A DNA stretch of 64,000 nt from Dyadobacter sp. CY356 (GCF_021440195.1 NZ_JAJTSZ010000005.1:62001-126000); one strand, 5' to 3'; positions 15,836 through 25,840 are shown, counted from the stretch's first letter. Numbers and translations are program-made. Notes: generated by a model from the sequence alone, not told the origin.

Positions 15836-17026
15836 CTAGCTGATAACACCTAGTTCCTTACCCACTTTCGTAAATGCGGCTACTGCTTTTTCAAGATGCT
15901 CCTGCTGATGTCCGGCAGAAATTTGTACACGAATACGTGCTTTTCCTTGTGGTACAACGGGATAAAAAAATCCGATCACATAAATTCCTTCATCCAACAA
16001 TTTTGCAGCAAACTGTTGCGCCAGTTTTGCATCATAGAGCATAATCGGGACAATCGGATGTTCGCCAGGCAAAATGTCAAAACCAGCCTTGGTCATTTCT
16101 TCGCGGAAATATTTCGAGCTGTTTTCAAGCTTATCACGCAGTGCGGTGGATTTGCTTAGTAAATCCAAAACTTTTATTGAAGCGCCAACAATGGACGGAG
16201 CCAATGTGTTTGAAAACAAATATGGACGGGAACGCTGACGAAGAATTTCAACAATTTCTTTTTTTGCAGCAGTAAAACCACCTGACGCGCCACCTAATGC
16301 TTTTCCATAAGTTCCGGTAATGATATCAATCCGTCCCATTACATTTCTGAATTCATGTGTTCCTCGGCCCGTTTTTCCAATAAATCCGGATGCGTGACAT
16401 TCATCAATCATCACCATGGCTCCATATTGTTCAGCCAGATCGCAGATTTTATCAAGCTGCGCAATGGTTCCGTCCATGGAAAAAACGCCATCCGTAACAA
16501 TCAAAATCCGGCGACTACCCTGTGCATCTTTCAGCTGCTGTTCCAGATCTTCCAGGTTATTATGTTTGTAACGGAAACGTTTTGCCTTACACAAACGGAT
16601 ACCATCGATCAAAGAAGCATGATTCAATTCATCAGAAATAATTGCATCCTGTTCACCCAGCAATGGTTCGAAAACACCACCGTTCGCGTCGAAAGCAGCT
16701 GCATATAAAATACAATCTTCCGTCCCTAAAAACTCAGCTGTTTTCCGTTCAAGTTCCTTATGGATATCCTGGGTTCCGCAAATAAAACGAACCGAAGACA
16801 TACCAAAACCATGTGTTTTGATGGCGTCAATGCCTGCTTCAATTACATCCGGATGTGAGGAAAGTCCAAGATAATTATTGGCACAAAAATTCAGTACTTC
16901 CTTGCCATTATCCGTGGCAATTCTGGCTGCCTGCGGCGTGGTAATTATACGCTCGGTTTTGTAAAGTCCGGCTTCTCTGATGCCTTCCAGTTCGCCTTGC
17001 AGTTGTTCTTTGATATCTCCGTACAT
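15836..17026 (-). CDS. kbl: Glycine C-acetyltransferase (2-amino-3-ketobutyrate CoA ligase)
   Basis: This PLP enzyme cleaves 2-amino-3-oxobutanoate with CoA to glycine and acetyl-CoA, the second step of threonine breakdown. The 396-residue protein shows [13 protein letters not shown], the SVRFICGTQ loop, [16 protein letters not shown] and the PLP lysine in [10 protein letters not shown]. Length and motifs match Kbl rather than the related KAPA and ALA synthases, and the upstream threonine dehydrogenase supports this. The gene lies 36 bases after tdh on the same strand and they form an operon. Confidence 0.96.
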   Translation of the reverse strand: MYGDIKEQLQGELEGIREAGLYKTERIITTPQAARIATDNGKEVLNFCANNYLGLSSHPDVIEAGIDAIKTHGFGMSSVRFICGTQDIHKELERKTAEFLGTEDCILYAAAFDANGGVFEPLLGEQDAIISDELNHASLIDGIRLCKAKRFRYKHNNLEDLEQQLKDAQGSRRILIVTDGVFSMDGTIAQLDKICDLAEQYGAMVMIDECHASGFIGKTGRGTHEFRNVMGRIDIITGTYGKALGGASGGFTAAKKEIVEILRQRSRPYLFSNTLAPSIVGASIKVLDLLSKSTALRDKLENSSKYFREEMTKAGFDILPGEHPIVPIMLYDAKLAQQFAAKLLDEGIYVIGFFYPVVPQGKARIRVQISAGHQQEHLEKAVAAFTKVGKELGVIS

Positions 17027-17062
17027 AGTTTTATATTTTTAAATGAATCAATAAAGAAGATT

Positions 17063-18016
17063 TTAACTTCTTACTATCTCATACTTTTTTCTCAGTTCAA
17101 TAATCATCTCCTCTGTCATTTTATCAAGCGAATAAGCCGGGCGCCATCCCCAGTCGGCTCTGGCCTTGGCATCATCAATTTGCTTAGGCCAGGATTCGGC
17201 AATGACCTGACGGTAATCCGGTGTATAACTTATTTCAAAATCAAAAATGATTTTACGGATACTCTCATATATTTCTTTGGGCGAAAAGCTCATTCCTGCA
17301 AGATTATAACCAGTTCGAACGGTGATTTTTTCAGCAGGAGCTTCCATTAAACGAACGGTTGCATCCATTGCATCACTCATGTAAATCATGGGCAGCGTTG
17401 TATCTTCTTTTAGAAAACAATCAAAATGCTCACCTTTTACAGCTTTGTGATAGATATCAACGGCATAATCCGTTGTGCCTCCGCCCGGCATCGACTGATA
17501 ACTGATGATTCCCGGATATCGCAGCGAACGAATATCCATACCGTAACGATTGAAATAATAGTTCGACCAGTTTTCACCAGCCGCTTTGCTGATTCCATAA
17601 ACCGTCGACGGATCCAGATAAGAAAACTGATCGGCCAAACCATCTACGTGCGCTCCAAAAACAGCTATGGAACTTGGATAGAATATTTTCCTAACGCCGT
17701 TTTCTCTCGCAACTTCAAGTACGTTAAAATACGTCTGCATATTAATCTGCCAGGTATTCAACGGATCCTGTTCTCCTTTTGCAGATAAAATTGCGGCCAA
17801 ATGATAAATCTGTGTGATGCCGTGGCGTTTCACAATTTTATCCAAAGTTTTGCCATCTGTTGCATCCAATACTTCAAAATAATCCTGTCGCTCTGAATTA
17901 ACTTTCAGGTCTGATGCAATAACCTGGTTTTCACCATACATACCACGCAGATATTCCACAAGGACAGATCCAATCTGGCCATTTGCTCCGATCACTAAAA
18001 TTCTTTCAGATTTCAT
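17063..18016 (-). CDS. tdh: L-threonine 3-dehydrogenase, short-chain (SDR) type
   Basis: This 317-residue SDR-fold enzyme oxidises threonine to 2-amino-3-oxobutanoate, supplying Kbl. It has the NAD loop GANGQIGS, the active-site TVYGISKAAGEN (Tyr-x3-Lys), and the TDH-specific block PGGGTTDYAVDIYHKAV. That separates it from sugar epimerases. The ATG at 18016 is preferred over one at 18028 because it gives MKSERILVIGANGQ, close to the family start. It shares a promoter region with the divergent Lrp/AsnC regulator, which probably controls it. Confidence 0.95.
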   Translation of the reverse strand: MKSERILVIGANGQIGSVLVEYLRGMYGENQVIASDLKVNSERQDYFEVLDATDGKTLDKIVKRHGITQIYHLAAILSAKGEQDPLNTWQINMQTYFNVLEVARENGVRKIFYPSSIAVFGAHVDGLADQFSYLDPSTVYGISKAAGENWSNYYFNRYGMDIRSLRYPGIISYQSMPGGGTTDYAVDIYHKAVKGEHFDCFLKEDTTLPMIYMSDAMDATVRLMEAPAEKITVRTGYNLAGMSFSPKEIYESIRKIIFDFEISYTPDYRQVIAESWPKQIDDAKARADWGWRPAYSLDKMTEEMIIELRKKYEIVRS

Positions 18017-18186
18017 TTTACAAGACATTTATAAAGTATAAATCACTTGCAATTTTGCATTTTAAGACAATATTTTAATTAATTTAAACCCATTTCAATA
18101 AAAATTACTGCAAGGGTATTAAATCGAAGAAAATTTTACTTATTGCAGGTATACTCTATTCTAAAAGCAGGAAAAATTGTGCCATT

Positions 18187-18648
18187 ATGGAAGACATCGA
18201 TAAGATCGATACCAAAATCTTACGCATTTTACAGAAGGATGCGAAGAAAACGACCAAGGAAATTGCCAATATTCTTAACCTGACGATTTCGCCGATTTAC
18301 GAGCGGATACGGCGCCTGGAAAACCTTGGTTTCATTAAACAATACGTTGCCATACTTGATAAAAAACTGATCAACAGACCTATCACCACGATCTGCCAGG
18401 TTTCCATGCGTTATCATAATGAGGCCTTTATTGAAAAATTTGAACAGGAAATCCAGAATCTGGATGAGGTTCAGGAATGTTATCATATGGCTGGTCAGGT
18501 TGATTTTCTTTTGAAGATCAATGTGAGAAGTCTGGATGAGTACCACGATTTTGTCAAATATAAATTGTCCAAAATTGATAACATCGGCGTGCTTAACAGT
18601 ACGTTTGTTTTAAAGGAGATCAAGCATACTTCGGAATTTTATATTTGA
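18187..18648 (+). CDS. Lrp/AsnC family transcriptional regulator
   Basis: This 153-residue regulator has an AsnC-type helix-turn-helix (DTKILRILQKDAKKTTKEIANIL, first 60 residues) followed by a RAM ligand-binding domain (HMAGQVDFLLKINVRSLDEY). Such proteins sense amino acids and control amino-acid metabolism. It is divergent from tdh-kbl, so threonine, glycine or leucine sensing of that operon is the simplest prediction. The 170-base gap between them holds several TGCA-containing motifs. The start is ATG at 18187. Confidence 0.94.
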   Translation: MEDIDKIDTKILRILQKDAKKTTKEIANILNLTISPIYERIRRLENLGFIKQYVAILDKKLINRPITTICQVSMRYHNEAFIEKFEQEIQNLDEVQECYHMAGQVDFLLKINVRSLDEYHDFVKYKLSKIDNIGVLNSTFVLKEIKHTSEFYI

Positions 18649-18720
18649 TTTGAAACGCAGAATAAAGAAGCGGTTTGACGCGGAGGTTCGGGAGTTTTAT
18701 TTTTTAGTTTGAAAATAAAA

Positions 18721-18749
18721 AAACCCGAAAAAATTGGCTTTCGGGTTTT
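18721..18749. terminator. Bidirectional terminator, Lrp gene / envelope operon
   Basis: AAACCCGAAA and TTTCGGGTTT pair at 18721-18730 and 18739-18748 around an 8-base loop. A or T runs flank it on both sides. It closes the regulator gene and the minus-strand operon. Confidence 0.9.
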
Positions 18750-18781
18750 GCACTGGATTTGGGTGGACGACGCTGTAAGAT

Positions 18782-21187
18782 CTATAAGCTTCTTCGTGCT
18801 ACTTCAAATGAAAATGTTTTGCTTCCAGCTAAACCACTTTTTGTAATTCCCTGGACGATTACACGATAATGTCCCGGCTGGTCCGAGGTGTAAAAACTTA
18901 ACTGTGCCTTGCCTTGTGAATCGGTATCAACATCCGGTGCCCAATGTAAAAGATTCCGGAAATCAGGGATACGGCTCTGCAATTTAACCTGAGAATCATA
19001 TTTCGGCGAATAAAATTCCCTGATTATCTGAGCTCCCTCATATGGTAAAACCAACACGCGTGGATCCATTTCAAATCCGGCCAGATCACCCCGGTATGTC
19101 GACAAACTTACGATACCAGTGAAATCTCCCCAGCCAAGATAGTAATGTGCATTCATTAATTCAATCTTTTTAACTTTTAATGGATCAAAAGCCATAATTT
19201 TATCCGTATTGAAGACCGGAATACCATCCAGTAGGATCAGAGGATCGGTGTTGAAAAGTATTTGAGGAAAGAATTTATCAACCATTCTAAAATGAAATTC
19301 TTTCTGGCGCCGCCTCACCATTACTCCGCGCACATATTCCCGCATCACTTCTTCCATGGTTGGGAAACGTGTGAAATCATCCAGAAAATACTTTTCGTCA
19401 GGAGTCCCGAAAAAAGCGATGGAGTCAGCAAACACGTATTTATTTTCCTTGTATATTTTTGGCAAAAATGAATTGCCGGTCTGCATATTGACCGTACGTG
19501 TTAGCAGCTGGTTTTCCAGTTTTTTATCAAAAAGGAAGGATTTCAGACCGGCTTTCAAAGGTTGTTTTGAAAAGGGATTTGCCATTTCAATACGGTACGT
19601 ACTATCCAGACGAAGGTTCGTCTGAATAGTTATTTCTTTTGGTCCGAAAAACTCTTTTACCTCAAATCTGATTGTGCCGGACGCATCACTCATTGCATAA
19701 TATAATCTGGCAGGAAAATCAGGGGCGGCCAGGTAAGTACCAATACCTCTGACCGGCTCATTTGATATGGTGTTAAAAACTTTACCATAAATAAAATGGC
19801 CGTCAAATTCAGGAAGATTAGCAAAAGTTACCGGAGTTTTCGAAAAAACGTCATCCCATTTAAAACGGCGCCAGCCCTGGGTAATCATCAGATTATCGAG
19901 ATCTGCATCTACTTCTTTGCTGTTTCGTTGTGCGTAATATTCAGGAGATTCAATATTTCCTTTTAAATCCGAAGACAGATTCAAGTAACTACCAATACCT
20001 TCCTGATCATCACTTTGTATAGAGTCAGATAAAAATACGGATACAGAAAGATTTGAAATTTCCGCTATTCCGGCATCCGAGCTCGAACTCAGATCCATAA
20101 TTACCTTGTCACGTGTGTTGTATTCCTGCTTGCTTACTTTACCATCCAGTACAAAATCCTTTGCAGGACGTTTAAAATATAACCTTTCGGAAACAGGTTT
20201 GCCCAGTATATTAAAAACAGTGATCTGGCTGATACCGTCTCCCATTTTATTTTTTTCCAAAACAAAAACAGCTTTACCGGCATTCAGCGGTTTTGTTTCG
20301 GCATAATTGTTTGCCTGGCGGGTGTGGACAAATAGACTGATACTGTTCTCTAATCTTTCAGCATGGGTGCTAACCAATACCTTAACCAGCTTATCCGTAG
20401 AATCTTTCACCTGCAAAACGTAACCCTGTTCCTGAACTTCCGGAAGTTTGTAGGTACTGCTTTTTCCTTTGGAATCTTTAACCAAAATCCGGTATTCATT
20501 TCCGGCAACAGGTTTGAACATAAAACTGCCAATTCCGAATTTCCTTGGTGAAAACCTTACCAAAGTGTCATTATCCTGATTGACTAATACACCATTAAAA
20601 TTAATACCCTTTCCATCACTCGCCACGGCGCGGAACCCGATCTTACTTTCAATGTTTTTGACCAATTGTCCCCCTTCCGGAAAAAACTGGATATCATAAG
20701 TAAGCTCCTGCTTTTCGTCCGGATTTGGGTCAAATTTGACAAATGGATTAACAATGGAGATTGTCGTTTCAAAGAAATATTCCGAACTGAAATTTTTCAT
20801 CCAGTTGGTATAACATCTGATCTTATAATTTCCACTGGCAATGGAAGACGGAATAACCAGGGAACCATTTCCCTTACCACCCAATAAGGAAAATTTGGTT
20901 TGAATGACTGCATTCTGCTCCCTGTCCATTACTTCCACATAAGCAATTTTACTCAAATCCATGAATTGATTTGATGCCGCATTTACGTCATATGCTTTAA
21001 ACCACATGGTTTCTCCCACCACGTAAAAACTGCGATCCAGGTGTAAATACAACTTTTCCTGTATCGCCTTTTGACTATATGACTGAAATTTCTTTTCTAC
21101 CTCAGACAAATTATTGTCCTGTCCGTTTCCCAAAAAAGGAAAACAAAACAAGCTGAGGAATAACCATATGAATCGTTTGTAATTCAC
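18782..21187 (-). CDS. Exported macroglobulin-like protein with TonB-plug-like motif
   Basis: This 801-residue protein has a signal peptide (to about residue 22, ending FLGNGQ). An MG2-type macroglobulin domain follows (LYLHLDRSFYVVGETMWFKAYD). The C-terminal third has a plug-like stretch (DPLILLDGIPVFNTDKIMAFDPLKVKKIEL) and then WAPDVDTDSQGKAQLSFYTSDQPGHYRV, which resembles the alpha-2-macroglobulin A2M domain. No thioester GCGEQ motif was found, so it is not a trapping macroglobulin. It is the last gene of a four-gene operon with a TonB receptor and DUF4249. Family members sit at the outer membrane of Bacteroidota; a substrate-capture or receptor-partner role is plausible but unproven. Confidence 0.8.
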   Translation of the reverse strand: MNYKRFIWLFLSLFCFPFLGNGQDNNLSEVEKKFQSYSQKAIQEKLYLHLDRSFYVVGETMWFKAYDVNAASNQFMDLSKIAYVEVMDREQNAVIQTKFSLLGGKGNGSLVIPSSIASGNYKIRCYTNWMKNFSSEYFFETTISIVNPFVKFDPNPDEKQELTYDIQFFPEGGQLVKNIESKIGFRAVASDGKGINFNGVLVNQDNDTLVRFSPRKFGIGSFMFKPVAGNEYRILVKDSKGKSSTYKLPEVQEQGYVLQVKDSTDKLVKVLVSTHAERLENSISLFVHTRQANNYAETKPLNAGKAVFVLEKNKMGDGISQITVFNILGKPVSERLYFKRPAKDFVLDGKVSKQEYNTRDKVIMDLSSSSDAGIAEISNLSVSVFLSDSIQSDDQEGIGSYLNLSSDLKGNIESPEYYAQRNSKEVDADLDNLMITQGWRRFKWDDVFSKTPVTFANLPEFDGHFIYGKVFNTISNEPVRGIGTYLAAPDFPARLYYAMSDASGTIRFEVKEFFGPKEITIQTNLRLDSTYRIEMANPFSKQPLKAGLKSFLFDKKLENQLLTRTVNMQTGNSFLPKIYKENKYVFADSIAFFGTPDEKYFLDDFTRFPTMEEVMREYVRGVMVRRRQKEFHFRMVDKFFPQILFNTDPLILLDGIPVFNTDKIMAFDPLKVKKIELMNAHYYLGWGDFTGIVSLSTYRGDLAGFEMDPRVLVLPYEGAQIIREFYSPKYDSQVKLQSRIPDFRNLLHWAPDVDTDSQGKAQLSFYTSDQPGHYRVIVQGITKSGLAGSKTFSFEVARRSL

Positions 21188-21211
21188 TTTTTGATATCGT
21201 TATGGTAAATA

Positions 21212-22336
21212 TTATGGCCAGAAAGAAGGCTTCGTTGTGGTACCTCCCTGCACCCGGCAGTCGGCACAGAATCCACTACTATATAGTACAGAATCCATCT
21301 TTGCACCCACCGTGTTTAGCAGGATCTGCTGCGGAGATGATTTCAGAGCATCAGCAATTGACAATGAATCAGGCATCGGGCAAGACGGATAAGATCCTAA
21401 ATAAGGCCGGATAAATATTCTTTTCGATTGCTCTACGGCAGCACTGAAATAGCCAAAAACCAACTCCTTGGCATTGGTAGTACTTTTAAAATTGCCGGTA
21501 ACCTGGGAAGGAAGCGGATCAAATAAACTTCCGGTACCTTCCGTGGTTTTTGCCAGGCTCGTCCAGTACTCAAATGCATCCTGCGTCAGTCCATATTGCT
21601 TGACTAAAAGACTGTAACCAAAGTAAAGCTTGTTGGTTGATACCAAAACTGTGGTGAGCGGAAGATCTTTAATAATATCCTCAGACAATTTGATGGTGGA
21701 ACCTAAAAGGATATTTCCTGATTTGATGGTTCGCCAACAAACATTAATATTGTCTCTCCTTCCTATAAGCTGGTTGTTAAGCACTTCCAGGCCTGAGTAA
21801 TAAGCGGTTCTGTATTCCCAGGTTTCCTCAAATTTCCATCTGTAAAAACGCGTCTGATTATTTGGATCATGCGTATTTACATACATGACACCAGCAGGTT
21901 GACGGTTATCAAATTTATAACCTATGCTATCAATCGGCGGGGTACTTTTTACTTCAACAAAATCAGAAAGATATTCCTTTCCGCCTTTCGTTTTAACACG
22001 CAGCCGATATTTTGATAATTTACTGAAATTTTGTGGTGGTAATAAGTAAGTTCCATTTCCCTTTTCACTAAATGAAAAAGTTGTACCCTTATCATCCTCA
22101 GCTGTAATCGTTGCCCCTGTTTCGTTCAGTACCGCCTCGTTTGCACTTGCATTTTGGGTATGGCTCAGGTCAATCCGGCTGCTGTCAGCACCTACATTTA
22201 AAAACCCGTCGATCACTAAATATTGCTCATCCGAATTAATCTCCGGAGGAGAAAATGGCTCCACGCAACTATACAACACAAAAAGTGATGCAATGAGGCC
22301 GGTTGTCAATAAGCAGTACTTTTTTGTCCTGTTCAT
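21212..22336 (-). CDS. DUF4249 lipoprotein
   Basis: This 374-residue protein begins with a lipoprotein signal, LIASLFVLYSC, with the lipid cysteine near residue 24. The body is typical DUF4249: EQYLVIDGFLNVGADSSRIDL at the start and the conserved ending CADCRVQGGTTTKPSFWP. The ATG at 22336 is chosen because it opens the lipoprotein signal; an upstream frame overlaps the receptor's C-terminus. The TonB receptor stop is only one base away. DUF4249 proteins are regularly encoded with TonB receptors in Bacteroidota, often likened to SusD-like partners, but no ligand is known. Confidence 0.92.
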   Translation of the reverse strand: MNRTKKYCLLTTGLIASLFVLYSCVEPFSPPEINSDEQYLVIDGFLNVGADSSRIDLSHTQNASANEAVLNETGATITAEDDKGTTFSFSEKGNGTYLLPPQNFSKLSKYRLRVKTKGGKEYLSDFVEVKSTPPIDSIGYKFDNRQPAGVMYVNTHDPNNQTRFYRWKFEETWEYRTAYYSGLEVLNNQLIGRRDNINVCWRTIKSGNILLGSTIKLSEDIIKDLPLTTVLVSTNKLYFGYSLLVKQYGLTQDAFEYWTSLAKTTEGTGSLFDPLPSQVTGNFKSTTNAKELVFGYFSAAVEQSKRIFIRPYLGSYPSCPMPDSLSIADALKSSPQQILLNTVGAKMDSVLYSSGFCADCRVQGGTTTKPSFWP

Positions 22337-22337
22337 T

Positions 22338-25109
22338 TTAAAATCTGAAGTTATAGGTAAGTGTCGGGATCGGCCTTCCAAAAATCGAAAGCTGATAACC
22401 ATTGACCTGTCCGTTTACCGTCTGGAAATATACCGAAGACGGGTTTTTCCGACCTAATAAATTATATACTGCGAATGTCCAGGAGCTGTGCGCCAACTTT
22501 TTCACCCGGTGATTTCCCTCGACATTGACTGCAACATCTGCCCGGTAATAGTCAGGAATCCTGTACTGGTTCCTATCCGCATAATAAACCCGCTCCGCAC
22601 CATCGATAATGTATTTCCCGATCGGCGGTGTGTAAGGACGGCCCGTACTGTACGTAAAATTGAGTGAAAGACTGATACGGTGCGTGAACCTGTAATTGGT
22701 GATCATCGTGAAATCATGGGGTTTGTCATAATTGCTCGGATAATAATTTCCCTCATTAGGAGCATCCGGAGAATCACGATCCAATGCCCTCAACAGGGTC
22801 CGGGAATAGGTATACCCGATCCAGCCATTTAGTTTTCCGGTCATTTTTTTGACCATCAGCTCCACCCCGTAAGCTTTTCCCTGCGTGCCTAAAACAGCAG
22901 CTTCAATCCTCGGATTCATAATCAGCGAATCGCCGCCTTTGTAATCCAGAAAGTTGTGGATCTTTTTGTAATAACCTTCCAGAGAAACTTCCACTTTATT
23001 GCCTCTCAGGTTTTTGTATAATCCAACAGAAATCTGGTCTCCTGTCTGAGGTTTGATATATTGATCACTAAGTTTCCAGATATCCGTTGGTGAAACCGTC
23101 ATCGTATTCGTCAGCAAGTGAATGTACTGACGCAAAGTGTTGTAACTTACTTTCAGCGCTAAGTTGTCATAAATCGTGTAACGTAGCGAAAGTCTGTATT
23201 CCGGTCCGCCGTAACCTTTAATTTTTTTCCCGGAAGCATAAGTCTGAGTGCCGTCTTCATAAATTTTGTCGATCGGAAAGCCGGCAACATATTTGTTCAC
23301 AGTCCTTGGCCCCAGATATTGGTAAAACGAATAGCGCAAACCTGCATTAATCGAAAGACGCGGGCTGAATTCAAACTTATCCTCAATATAAACCGCGCTT
23401 TCCAGTGCCTGTTCCTGCTGTAACTGATCCGGAATAACGAGCGACTGCTCTCCTTTTGGCATGAATGAGCCCGGATGAAGTTTGTAATAAACAGAGCTTA
23501 AACCAAAATTCAGTGTATGTTTCGGATGCAGGATATAATTAAAATCTGCTTTAAACTGCGACTGGTTGATATCAAATTTGAGATCGAATGCATTAAGTGG
23601 CAAACCCTGGCTTTCCATATGGTAATTATACTTACTATGGGTCGCCGTAAACTCGCTGTATAACCTGGCGTTGAAAGTATGTTTCCACTTGATTGCACCA
23701 AGCTGGTTTTGGTATGAATATGTAGTATCACCAAATAACCTGAATTTATCATTACTCATGTAGCCCGTCACCAGAATACTGTTTTTCTCATTAATTTCAT
23801 GGCTAATCTGCAAGTTCAGATCGTAAAAATTGGCAGCACTTTTGTTGTATTTATTATCATCCAGACGTTTCAATATCCAGTTTGAATAAGTCGAGCGGCC
23901 ACCAAGAATAAATGAAGTTTTATCTTTTATAATCGGGCCTTCCACGGTAAGTCTTCCTGTTACCAGACCAATGCCACCGGATGCAACAAATTTCTTTTTA
24001 TTCCCATCGCGACTATTGATATCCAGTACGGAAGATAATCTGCCACCGTATTTTGAGGGGATTGTACTTTTATACAATTCAACATCTTTTAAAACATCCG
24101 GATTAAAAGCAGAGAAAAATCCGAAAAGATGGGATGGATTATAAATGACGGCATCATTAAAAAGGATCAGGTTTTGATCCGTAGAACCTCCGCGGACGTT
24201 CAATCCTGTACTGTTTTCTCCAACAGATTTTACGCCCGGCAGTGTTAAAACGGTACGCAATAAATCGGTTTCTCCAAAAACGGTTGGTACTTGTTTCAGG
24301 TTTTTGATAGTCAATTTTACCTGGCCCATATCCGTGCTCACCACATTTTTATCCATTCCGGCTTTCACAGAAACTTCTTTCAATGCGATAACACTTTCAC
24401 GCATTTCAATATCCAGTTTCCCATCAGAATAAAGAACTATCTGACGCTGGGTTTCGCGCATACCAAAACTTTTGATTTTTAATTTTTGCTTTCCGCGTGG
24501 AATCGTTAGAGAATAAAATCCGAGTGCGTCGGTGGTTACACCAATGGAAGGCGTTTCAATAAAAACTGCTGCACCAATTACCGGCTCTCCCGTGATGGCG
24601 CTGCGAACATATCCGGTTATGGTTGAATTTCCCGGTGGGATTTTATACCGCTTCACACCAATTTCATGGACTTTGCTTTCTGCCGTTGAGAGCAATTTTT
24701 CCTGCGCTTCATTGTCAGGCCCAACGTACGCAACAGGCTCTGATGCGTCTGAACTGTTTGGATTAAACAATCCCGGTTGCAGCTGCGTGATGATTTTCTG
24801 GCCTTCGGTAATATAAACCCGTTTGCCCGCATCCAGCGCATAGGTAAAATCCGAACCGCGGAAAACCTGATCCAAAACGGCTCTGATGGTTTGATCTTTT
24901 ACATCAAGATCGATGGTCAGACTATCAAATCGGGCGGCATCATAATAGAAAAAATAGCCTGTCTGTCTTTCAACATCTTTGACAAAATCATTAAAACGTG
25001 CAGAGTCCAGATGGATCGTGATACGTGGTTCCGCGACATTCTGGGCCCTGGCTAGCTGGGAAAATAGAAGTACACAGATGAGGATCGTAAAGTTTCTGAA
25101 TATTTTCAT
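22338..25109 (-). CDS. TonB-dependent receptor with STN and carboxypeptidase-like domains
   Basis: This 923-residue outer-membrane receptor starts with a signal peptide. It continues with a secretin/TonB N-terminal (STN) domain (RFNDFVKDVERQTGYFFYYD), a carboxypeptidase regulatory-like domain (TITGYVRSAITGEPVIGAAV) and a plug (TDLLRTVLTLPGVKSVGENSTGLNVRGG). A 22-strand barrel ends in TLTYNFRF. STN domains usually speak to an anti-sigma factor, but no FecI/FecR genes are nearby. It overlaps the upstream gene by 4 bases (ATGA) and nearly abuts DUF4249. The transported ligand is unknown. Confidence 0.94.
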   Translation of the reverse strand: MKIFRNFTILICVLLFSQLARAQNVAEPRITIHLDSARFNDFVKDVERQTGYFFYYDAARFDSLTIDLDVKDQTIRAVLDQVFRGSDFTYALDAGKRVYITEGQKIITQLQPGLFNPNSSDASEPVAYVGPDNEAQEKLLSTAESKVHEIGVKRYKIPPGNSTITGYVRSAITGEPVIGAAVFIETPSIGVTTDALGFYSLTIPRGKQKLKIKSFGMRETQRQIVLYSDGKLDIEMRESVIALKEVSVKAGMDKNVVSTDMGQVKLTIKNLKQVPTVFGETDLLRTVLTLPGVKSVGENSTGLNVRGGSTDQNLILFNDAVIYNPSHLFGFFSAFNPDVLKDVELYKSTIPSKYGGRLSSVLDINSRDGNKKKFVASGGIGLVTGRLTVEGPIIKDKTSFILGGRSTYSNWILKRLDDNKYNKSAANFYDLNLQISHEINEKNSILVTGYMSNDKFRLFGDTTYSYQNQLGAIKWKHTFNARLYSEFTATHSKYNYHMESQGLPLNAFDLKFDINQSQFKADFNYILHPKHTLNFGLSSVYYKLHPGSFMPKGEQSLVIPDQLQQEQALESAVYIEDKFEFSPRLSINAGLRYSFYQYLGPRTVNKYVAGFPIDKIYEDGTQTYASGKKIKGYGGPEYRLSLRYTIYDNLALKVSYNTLRQYIHLLTNTMTVSPTDIWKLSDQYIKPQTGDQISVGLYKNLRGNKVEVSLEGYYKKIHNFLDYKGGDSLIMNPRIEAAVLGTQGKAYGVELMVKKMTGKLNGWIGYTYSRTLLRALDRDSPDAPNEGNYYPSNYDKPHDFTMITNYRFTHRISLSLNFTYSTGRPYTPPIGKYIIDGAERVYYADRNQYRIPDYYRADVAVNVEGNHRVKKLAHSSWTFAVYNLLGRKNPSSVYFQTVNGQVNGYQLSIFGRPIPTLTYNFRF

Positions 25110-25840
25110 TGTTTAGTTAATTCGTCATAGCGTGCAACCATTGTTACAATTGCTCTTTCACGATCTTTCCGAAATTTGATATTTTGCTCACGCAAAGCCT
25201 TACGTAATTCTGCTTTCTGCCCGGGAAAAAGCTTTGTTACTGACTTTCTGGTATGTACGCTATTGAATTTTCCGTTTGAATAGATATAGAAAAAATTCTT
25301 CTGAGGAAACATGGCGATTACTTTTCTTTCGACAATTTTCTCCTGCCGCTGTTTGATCCTGCGAGCCAGTGTTTTTGTTTTTCCGTTATAAACAACATCA
25401 TAAAAACCGGTCTGCATATCCGGAGTAATATCTTTACCCGATTTCAGATTGATATAACTGTGGTCATAAATTGTAAAAAAACTAACCTTTGGAGATTGTA
25501 GTACAATTGGCTCAAAACCATTGATATGTTTGATAACAAGCTCATCCTTAACGATATCATACATCATAGGAATGCTGTCGTAACGCTGTCCGTCATAAAA
25601 AACAGCGCCATTTTCATACTTCCGGTCATTGAAAAACTGGTGCTCATCTTCCCGGGAATCATAGATGTAATAAACACGGCCATTGTAAAGATTTTGCGCA
25701 TCTTTGGTTGCCGATCTGTAAAGTGACAAAGGGTATGCCGGCACATTGTCCGGAACGGAAGGCTGTAAAACGGCTATTTGCCCATAGGTGTTACCGGCAA
25801 TGAGATAAATCAGAAAAAAGCAGATAGTAAAAATTCTCAT
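25106..25840 (-). CDS. Secreted protein of unknown function, first gene of the operon
   Basis: This 244-residue protein has a clear signal peptide (MRIFTICFFLIYLIAGNTYGQ). Its middle is beta-rich, with repeated Tyr/Asn-rich segments, and its C-terminal third is charged and helical (FPGQKAELRKALREQNIKFRKDRERA). I do not recognise a domain. Bacteroidota genomes have similar small proteins in front of TonB receptors, but I cannot name the family. The stop overlaps the receptor's ATG by 4 bases, so it is co-translated with it. Role inferred from position only. Confidence 0.75.
   Translation of the reverse strand: MRIFTICFFLIYLIAGNTYGQIAVLQPSVPDNVPAYPLSLYRSATKDAQNLYNGRVYYIYDSREDEHQFFNDRKYENGAVFYDGQRYDSIPMMYDIVKDELVIKHINGFEPIVLQSPKVSFFTIYDHSYINLKSGKDITPDMQTGFYDVVYNGKTKTLARRIKQRQEKIVERKVIAMFPQKNFFYIYSNGKFNSVHTRKSVTKLFPGQKAELRKALREQNIKFRKDRERAIVTMVARYDELTKQ

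Noticed and set aside
17426..17788. 120-codon frame antisense to tdh
   Set aside because: It is a shadow of tdh with no start signal or similarity.
18655..18686. ACGCAGA ... ACGCGGAGG strings after the Lrp gene
   Set aside because: These weakly resemble other Bacteroidota intergenic repeats, but two copies with poor match are not enough to call a repeat.
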